A stretch of DNA of 10,557 bases from the NCBI GenBank assembly GCA_002371695.1, contig DFGG01000178.1, forward strand, positions 1-10,557, written 5' to 3'. The first letter of the stretch is position 1. The number at the start of each line of letters is the position of its first letter. The notes beneath the pieces are model-generated. The model did no database searches. It was not told the DNA's origin and saw nothing but the letters and a program-made list of their open reading frames with translations. Source of the stretch: a bacterium UBA3756. GTDB taxonomy: Bacteria > Bacteroidota > Bacteroidia > Bacteroidales > Bacteroidaceae. Shown one piece after another: positions 8,079-10,557 of the stretch. The translations under genes were made by a program, and so were the position numbers.

Positions 8079-8816
8079 TTACATATTCATGCCGCCGTCC
8101 ACCTGAATCACCTGACCACTGACATAGCTCGACATGTCTGAGGCAAGGAAGGTGGCCACGTTGGCAATATCTTCCACCTGACCGCCGCGGCGCAGAGGTA
8201 TCTTCTGTATCCACTCCTTGCGGATATCATCGGGCAGAGCCTGAGTCATGGCTGTATCGATGAAACCGGGAGCGATGGCGTTGGCACGGATACCCTTGGG
8301 GCCCATCTCCTGTCCGATACTCTTTGCCAGGGCTATGAGGCCAGCCTTCGAGGCGGCATAGTTGGCCTGACCGGCATTACCGTGCACACCTACCACAGAG
8401 GCCATGTTGATGATGCTTCCGCCACGCTGGCGCATCATCACGGGTACGCAGGCATGGATGAAGTTGAAGGCCGATTTCAGGTTCACGGCGATCACGGCAT
8501 CCCACTGTTGCTCCGTCATGCGCAGCATCAGACCGTCTTTTGTAATACCGGCATTGTTCACCAGTATGTCGATGCTTCCGAATTCCTCCTTCACGGCCTT
8601 TACCACTTCCTCCGTCTGTGCGAAGTCAGCAGCGTTCGAGGCATAGCTCTTAGCCTTCACGCCCTTGGCTGCGATTTCCTTCTCGGTCTCCTCGTTTACT
8701 TCGAGGTCGGTGAATGCAATGTTAGCGCCTTCTTCGGCAAACTTCAGTGCGATAGCTTTTCCGATACCGCGTGCAGCACCTGTGATCAGCGCTGTCTTTC
8801 CTTCTAATAATCCCAT
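8079..8816 (-). CDS. fabG: 3-oxoacyl-[acyl-carrier-protein] reductase
   Basis: The 245-residue protein is a classical short-chain dehydrogenase/reductase of the FabG type, which reduces 3-oxoacyl-ACP to 3-hydroxyacyl-ACP with NADPH in the elongation cycle of fatty acid synthesis. The nucleotide-binding motif TGAARGIG is at 12-19 and NNAG at 87-90. The catalytic tetrad is N112, S140, Y153 and K157 (ANYAASKAG). The C-terminal GQVIQVDGGMNM is typical of FabG. Length fits the family (about 245-250). It starts only 2 bases after the tetR stop, so regulator and enzyme are very probably co-transcribed and may be coupled. Close adjacency to a TetR regulator suggests control of fatty acid synthesis by an acyl signal; the signal is inference. 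Other SDR specificities cannot be fully excluded, but the match to FabG is strong. Confidence 0.93.
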   Translation of the reverse strand: MGLLEGKTALITGAARGIGKAIALKFAEEGANIAFTDLEVNEETEKEIAAKGVKAKSYASNAADFAQTEEVVKAVKEEFGSIDILVNNAGITKDGLMLRMTEQQWDAVIAVNLKSAFNFIHACVPVMMRQRGGSIINMASVVGVHGNAGQANYAASKAGLIALAKSIGQEMGPKGIRANAIAPGFIDTAMTQALPDDIRKEWIQKIPLRRGGQVEDIANVATFLASDMSSYVSGQVIQVDGGMNM

Positions 8817-8818
8817 AA

Positions 8819-9430
8819 TTACTGATTTGTGTTATAATTCTTTTGTTGATACTTTCCTAATGCACCGTAGACCACTTTTGCCACCTGTGGCTTAGTGTCT
8901 TCTTCCTTCATTCCGTGAGCGATGCGCCCGTAGATATAAGGCACTTCAAGACCCTTGATACAGTAGTGGGTGATGTCTGCCACGAGGTCCACGTTATCGA
9001 TGTCAAACTCTCCGTCTTCTTTTCCTTCGGTATACACCTTGCGGAAGAGTTCTATCTCGGCGTCATCAAAATGCTTGCGCACCTTCTCTACCATCCAGAT
9101 ATTTCGGAAGAACTCTGCACGCAGGTTGCCGTTTCTGACCACCGTCTCGCGAATCATGCTCAGGTGGGTATAGATGAGTTCAATGATCTTGTCCTGTGGA
9201 CGAATCTTACGAGCTGCCACCTCGTCAAGCTTGTCGCTCAGGCGTTCAAGTTCGCTCTCGATGACGGCATAGTAGATCTCTTCCTTAGATTTAAAATAGG
9301 TGTAAAGCGTTCTGCGACCTTTACCCGATTGCTGGGCGATGTCGTTCATTGTCGTGTTTTCTAGCCCGTTCTTGGCAAATAGCTGACGGGCCACATCTAC
9401 GAGTTTCTGTCTTGTCTTTGATATTGACAT
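8819..9430 (-). CDS. TetR/AcrR-family transcriptional regulator
   Basis: The 203-residue protein has a standard TetR N-terminal DNA-binding domain: helix 1 at about 5-20 (TRQKLVDVARQLFAKNG) and the helix-turn-helix at about 26-48 (TTMNDIAQQSGKGRRTLYTY, then FKSKEEI). The remaining 140 residues are mostly helical and variable, as expected for the ligand-binding and dimerisation domain, with an aromatic end region (GLEVPYIYGR). The ligand cannot be predicted. It is the first gene of the six-gene cluster and precedes fabG by 2 bases. A perfect inverted repeat overlaps its own promoter, so autoregulation of the whole operon is the simplest model. The start at 9430 is supported by a strong Shine-Dalgarno sequence 8 bases upstream. 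Confidence 0.93.
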   Translation of the reverse strand: MSISKTRQKLVDVARQLFAKNGLENTTMNDIAQQSGKGRRTLYTYFKSKEEIYYAVIESELERLSDKLDEVAARKIRPQDKIIELIYTHLSMIRETVVRNGNLRAEFFRNIWMVEKVRKHFDDAEIELFRKVYTEGKEDGEFDIDNVDLVADITHYCIKGLEVPYIYGRIAHGMKEEDTKPQVAKVVYGALGKYQQKNYNTNQ

Positions 9431-9438
9431 GTCTGTTC

Positions 9439-9445
9439 CCTCCTT
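9439..9445 (-). promoter_or_regulatory. Strong Shine-Dalgarno site of tetR
   Basis: AAGGAGG on the minus strand ends 8 bases before the ATG at 9430. A near-perfect anti-16S match is unusual in Bacteroidetes, where most genes (including those in this window) lack one. It fixes the tetR start. Confidence 0.75.
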
Positions 9446-9457
9446 GGTTTAGTAAAA

Positions 9458-9483
9458 TTGCACACGGCAATTACAGTGTGCAA
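9458..9483. promoter_or_regulatory. Inverted repeat, candidate TetR operator
   Basis: TTGCACAC (9458-9465), a 10-base spacer and GTGTGCAA (9476-9483) form a perfect 8-base inverted repeat spanning 26 bases. It covers the last bases of the tetR -7 box and the predicted transcription start, where a bound repressor would block polymerase. The size and symmetry suit a TetR-family dimer pair. Part of one arm (TTTGCA) also occurs downstream of the -7 box in other promoters here, so one arm may partly reflect promoter sequence. Confidence 0.6.
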
Positions 9484-9512
9484 AATTAAGCTTTTTCTTT
9501 TAATTACGCAAG
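9481..9512 (-). promoter_or_regulatory. Promoter of the tetR-fabG operon
   Basis: On the minus strand TAATTTTG (9488-9481) is an exact match to TAnnTTTG. CTTG (9512-9509) lies exactly 20 bases upstream, one base off TTTG. Predicted start is near 9474, about 44 bases before the tetR ATG, within the spacer of the inverted repeat at 9458-9483. Confidence 0.75.
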
Positions 9513-9568
9513 TTTTCTTGGCAAAAAATTTACTCGATAGGCAAATTTCTAAAAAAAACTCGTATTTA

Positions 9569-9600
9569 TTTGCATAATTCAAAAAATAGTCGTACCTTTG
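9569..9600 (+). promoter_or_regulatory. Promoter of the initiator tRNA gene
   Basis: TTTG (9569-9572), a 20-base spacer and TACCTTTG (9593-9600) match both elements of the Bacteroidetes consensus. Transcription should start near 9607, about 39 bases before the mature tRNA. The upstream region is A/T-rich with A runs at 9551-9558 and 9581-9586, which may help polymerase binding. Confidence 0.88.
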
Positions 9601-9607
9601 CACCCGA

Positions 9608-9641
9608 TTTCAAGAGAGCATCTCTGAAACACTGGTTTTTT
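9608..9641 (+). other. Hairpin and T run in the tRNA 5' leader
   Basis: TTTCA (9608-9612) and GAGA (9614-9617) pair with TCTC (9621-9624) and TGAAA (9625-9629), leaving A9613 bulged and a GCA loop. A run of six T (9636-9641) follows after six bases, just before the tRNA. The leader would be removed by RNase P. The distance from stem to T run makes efficient termination doubtful. Confidence 0.5.
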
Positions 9642-9645
9642 ACAT

Positions 9646-9718
9646 CGCGGAGTGGAGCAGTTGGTAGCTCGCCAGGCTCATAACCTGGAGGTCGCACGTT
9701 CGAATCCTGCCTCCGCAA
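9646..9718 (+). tRNA. Initiator tRNA-fMet (anticodon CAT)
   Basis: The 73-base gene folds as a cloverleaf with anticodon CAT at 9679-9681. Two features mark it as the initiator: the unpaired C1 (9646) opposite A72 (9717), which allows formylation, and A11:T24 (9656:9669) in the D stem. The anticodon stem is CCAGG/CCTGG, so the three pairs next to the loop region (29-31 with 39-41) are A:T, G:C, G:C instead of the usual three G:C. The T stem GCACG/CCTGC has a C:C mismatch at 52:62 (9697/9707). The discriminator is A73 and CCA is not encoded, as is usual in this phylum. It has its own promoter and terminator. Confidence 0.95.
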
Positions 9719-9724
9719 CTTTCC

Positions 9725-9750
9725 AAGCAGTCCTGAGGGGCTGCTTTTTT
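9725..9750 (+). terminator. Intrinsic terminator of the tRNA gene
   Basis: AAGCAGTCC (9725-9733), loop TGAG and GGGCTGCTT (9738-9746) form a 9-pair stem with one T:G pair, followed by T (9747-9750); the last two stem bases are also T, giving six T in a row. It lies 6 bases after the tRNA. Confidence 0.9.
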
Positions 9751-9784
9751 ATTGCCGCTTTTATATGTATCTCCAAGTGTATTC

Positions 9785-9828
9785 AAAAAAAACGTCCGGT
9801 TGCCAGTTCTATGACTTGACAATCGGAC
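9785..9828 (-). terminator. Intrinsic terminator of the lytic transglycosylase gene
   Basis: On the minus strand GTCCGATTG (9828-9820) pairs with CAACCGGAC (9802-9794) with one A:C mismatch, and the stem can extend inward by three pairs. After one G comes a run of eight T (9792-9785). It begins 11 bases after the stop codon at 9840. Confidence 0.8.
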
Positions 9829-9839
9829 TGTATCGTTTG

Positions 9840-10268
9840 TTAGCTCATGAGCGCGGTAACTTTCTTGTAGTACCTGTTTGTTGCTCTTACGCTGTAGTGT
9901 ATTCCCCCGTTCCAAATACGAATCGCTTTCTCTACATCGTTGGTTGGGTTGTAATACATCTGAATCAGAAGGAACATTTCTTTCGATTTACTTACGCTGA
10001 AACGGTCTGCCAGTGTGTAGCGCTTCTTACTCTTCATCTTCTTAAGAATGTCGTTGCAATCTTCCACGAGAATCGGAGTAATCTGCATGGCGCCGGCTGA
10101 GTTGCCGCTCACTGCGTGGGGATTTCCTTCGCTTTCTACTTGAATAATCGCATCCATTACTGGATTCCAGTCAAAGCTCAATGCCTTGGTTGTGCGTGCG
10201 CTTGCTGTCGCAAAAGCCATCAGCACGGCCATCAAGCAGAGACCTGCTTTCTTACTAATAATTTTCAT
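9840..10268 (-). CDS. Small exported lytic transglycosylase (SLT/lysozyme-like fold)
   Basis: The 142-residue protein has a signal peptide (MKIISKKAGLCLMAVLMAFA, likely cleaved after A24, TASA|RT). The mature part is a compact SLT-type domain, expected to cut the glycan strands of peptidoglycan in the periplasm. Motif I is V44-E45-S46-x-x-N-P-x-A, with E45 the likely catalytic acid. G59-A-M-Q-I-T-P65 matches the GxMQi block. W119-N-G-G122 and N131-R-Y-Y-K-K-V mark the C-terminal part of the fold. It is shorter than Slt or MltE-type enzymes, which have extra domains, so it may need a partner or act on a narrow substrate; this is inference. It has its own promoter, a structured leader and a terminator, so it is a single-gene unit. 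Its upstream neighbour mutS2 is on the same strand but separated by 184 bases. Confidence 0.87.
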   Translation of the reverse strand: MKIISKKAGLCLMAVLMAFATASARTTKALSFDWNPVMDAIIQVESEGNPHAVSGNSAGAMQITPILVEDCNDILKKMKSKKRYTLADRFSVSKSKEMFLLIQMYYNPTNDVEKAIRIWNGGIHYSVRATNRYYKKVTALMS

Positions 10269-10355
10269 ATGCTCTATACTTTAGGCGGAACCTCGTCACG
10301 AGAACCGCGTTATCCTTTAGATCTTCTGATTTATCAGGCGATTCATCTCGAATCG
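10269..10355 (-). other. Structured 5' leader of the transglycosylase gene
   Basis: The leader of about 85 bases can form a 6-pair stem CGATTC/GAATCG (10355-10350 with 10344-10339) at its 5' end. A second hairpin has an outer GCGG/CCGC (10308-10305 with 10288-10285) and an inner CTCG/CGAG (10302-10299 with 10295-10292) around a TGA loop. No known riboswitch class is recognised and there is no strong Shine-Dalgarno site. Confidence 0.45.
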
Positions 10356-10359
10356 GGTG

Positions 10360-10391
10360 CAAAGGTACGAATAATCAAGCGGTTAGCCAAA
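10360..10391 (-). promoter_or_regulatory. Promoter of the lytic transglycosylase gene
   Basis: On the minus strand TTTG (10391-10388), a 20-base spacer and TACCTTTG (10367-10360) match the Bacteroidetes consensus exactly. The -7 box and the following bases are identical over 20 bases to those of the tRNA promoter. Predicted start is near 10354. Confidence 0.88.
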
Positions 10392-10407
10392 TATTTTTGG
10401 CTTTTTT
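10385..10407 (+). terminator. Terminator-like hairpin overlapping the transglycosylase promoter
   Basis: AGCCAAA (10385-10391), loop TATT and TTTGGCT (10396-10402) form a perfect 7-pair stem followed by TTTTT (10403-10407), terminator-like on the plus strand. No plus-strand gene precedes it. The left arm contains the -33 box of the minus-strand promoter. It could stop antisense transcription or be chance in A/T-rich DNA. Confidence 0.35.
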
Positions 10408-10416
10408 AAGGTTTTT

Positions 10417-10428
10417 GTGTGCGCACAC
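10417..10428. repeat. Perfect 12-base palindrome downstream of mutS2
   Basis: GTGTGCGCACAC is a perfect palindrome 24 bases after the mutS2 stop and 25 bases upstream of the -33 box of the transglycosylase promoter. It could be a protein-binding site or part of a weak mutS2 terminator; there is no good T run after it on the minus strand. Confidence 0.4.
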
Positions 10429-10452
10429 TTAACTTATGTCAATCCTGATTTG

Positions 10453-10557
10453 CTAATCCAGGTCCACCACGGTGATGCCTGCTCCGCCGAACTGTACGTG
10501 CTCATCGCGGAAGTGGCTCACGTTGGGAATAGTGGCCAGATACTGGCGGATCAGCTG
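10453..10557 (-). CDS. mutS2: Endonuclease MutS2, C-terminal end of the Smr domain (runs off right edge)
   Basis: Thirty-four codons and a TAG stop (10455-10453) are present; the frame is open to the right edge. The residues include RQYLATIPNVSHFRDEH followed by VQFGGAGITVVDLD. The phrase DEH..FGGAGITVV is the end of the C-terminal Smr nuclease domain as found in Bacteroidetes MutS2, a MutS-like ATPase that suppresses recombination and, in some species, acts on collided ribosomes. The ATPase and core domains are outside the window, so the name rests on the Smr end alone; another Smr-domain protein is possible but less likely. The region from here to the transglycosylase gene (10269-10452) holds that gene's promoter and leader and nothing else coding. 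Confidence 0.8.
   Translation of the reverse strand, partial: QLIRQYLATIPNVSHFRDEHVQFGGAGITVVDLD

Noticed and set aside
3551..9430. Capsule or poly-gamma-glutamate synthesis locus
   Set aside because: Only a CapA-family gene is present, with no CapB, CapC, glycosyltransferase or export genes nearby.
9458..9483. The tetR inverted repeat as an intrinsic terminator
   Set aside because: There is no T run after the second arm on either strand that would fit, and it overlaps an exact -7 box; an operator is the better reading.
9640..9915. Minus-strand open frame of 91 codons containing GGRIRTCDLQVM
   Set aside because: This is the well-known false protein produced by reading a tRNA gene antisense. 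It covers the tRNA and two terminators.
9840..10407. Antisense small RNA through the transglycosylase gene ending at the hairpin at 10385
   Set aside because: I found no TAnnTTTG promoter on the plus strand in this interval, so only the terminator-like hairpin supports it.
1..10557. Mobile element, prophage, CRISPR or defence island
   Set aside because: No transposase, integrase, direct repeat array, toxin-antitoxin pair or defence domain is visible, and the only tRNA is not flanked by an integrase or an apparent attachment repeat.

Overview
The window looks like the chromosome of a member of the Bacteroidales, most likely Prevotellaceae. The signs are four clear promoters of the Bacteroidetes type (-33 TTTG, about 20 bases, -7 TAnnTTTG), mostly weak Shine-Dalgarno sites, and a gene set typical of the group (TamB-like protein, DUF3160 lipoprotein, a TetR-FabG pair, MutS2). 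I see no phage, insertion sequence, CRISPR array or toxin-antitoxin genes. The genus assignment is inference.

Layout from left to right. Bases 1-2584 (minus) hold the N-terminal 861 codons of a TamB/AsmA-type envelope protein that runs off the left edge. Bases 2585-2777 are a divergent promoter region. Bases 2778-3566 (plus) encode a secreted, extremely arginine-rich protein with two LTxxQ-like motifs. Its intrinsic terminator lies inside the coding sequence of the convergent capA gene. Bases 3551-9430 (minus) form one tightly packed cluster of six genes, transcribed in the order tetR, fabG, RluA-type pseudouridine synthase, small secreted protein with a calcium-loop motif, DUF3160 lipoprotein, CapA-family protein. 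Gaps are 2, 12 and 19 bases, then a 4-base ATGA overlap and a 32-base overlap, so it is very probably one operon. Its promoter carries a perfect inverted repeat over the -7 box and predicted transcription start, a good candidate for a TetR operator.

Bases 9431-9645 are a divergent control region. Bases 9646-9718 (plus) are an initiator tRNA (fMet) with its own promoter, leader hairpin and terminator. Bases 9840-10268 (minus) encode a small exported lysozyme-like lytic transglycosylase with a good promoter, a structured leader and a terminator. Bases 10453-10557 (minus) are the last 34 codons of mutS2.

Most of the window is core, not accessory. The most noteworthy points are the autoregulated-looking tetR-fabG promoter driving three envelope genes of unknown function, the terminator nested in the opposite gene, the initiator tRNA with an A:T in the usual three-G:C region plus a C:C mismatch in the T stem, and a 20-base promoter block shared exactly by the tRNA and the transglycosylase gene. 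I did not find a clearly new defence or mobile system.
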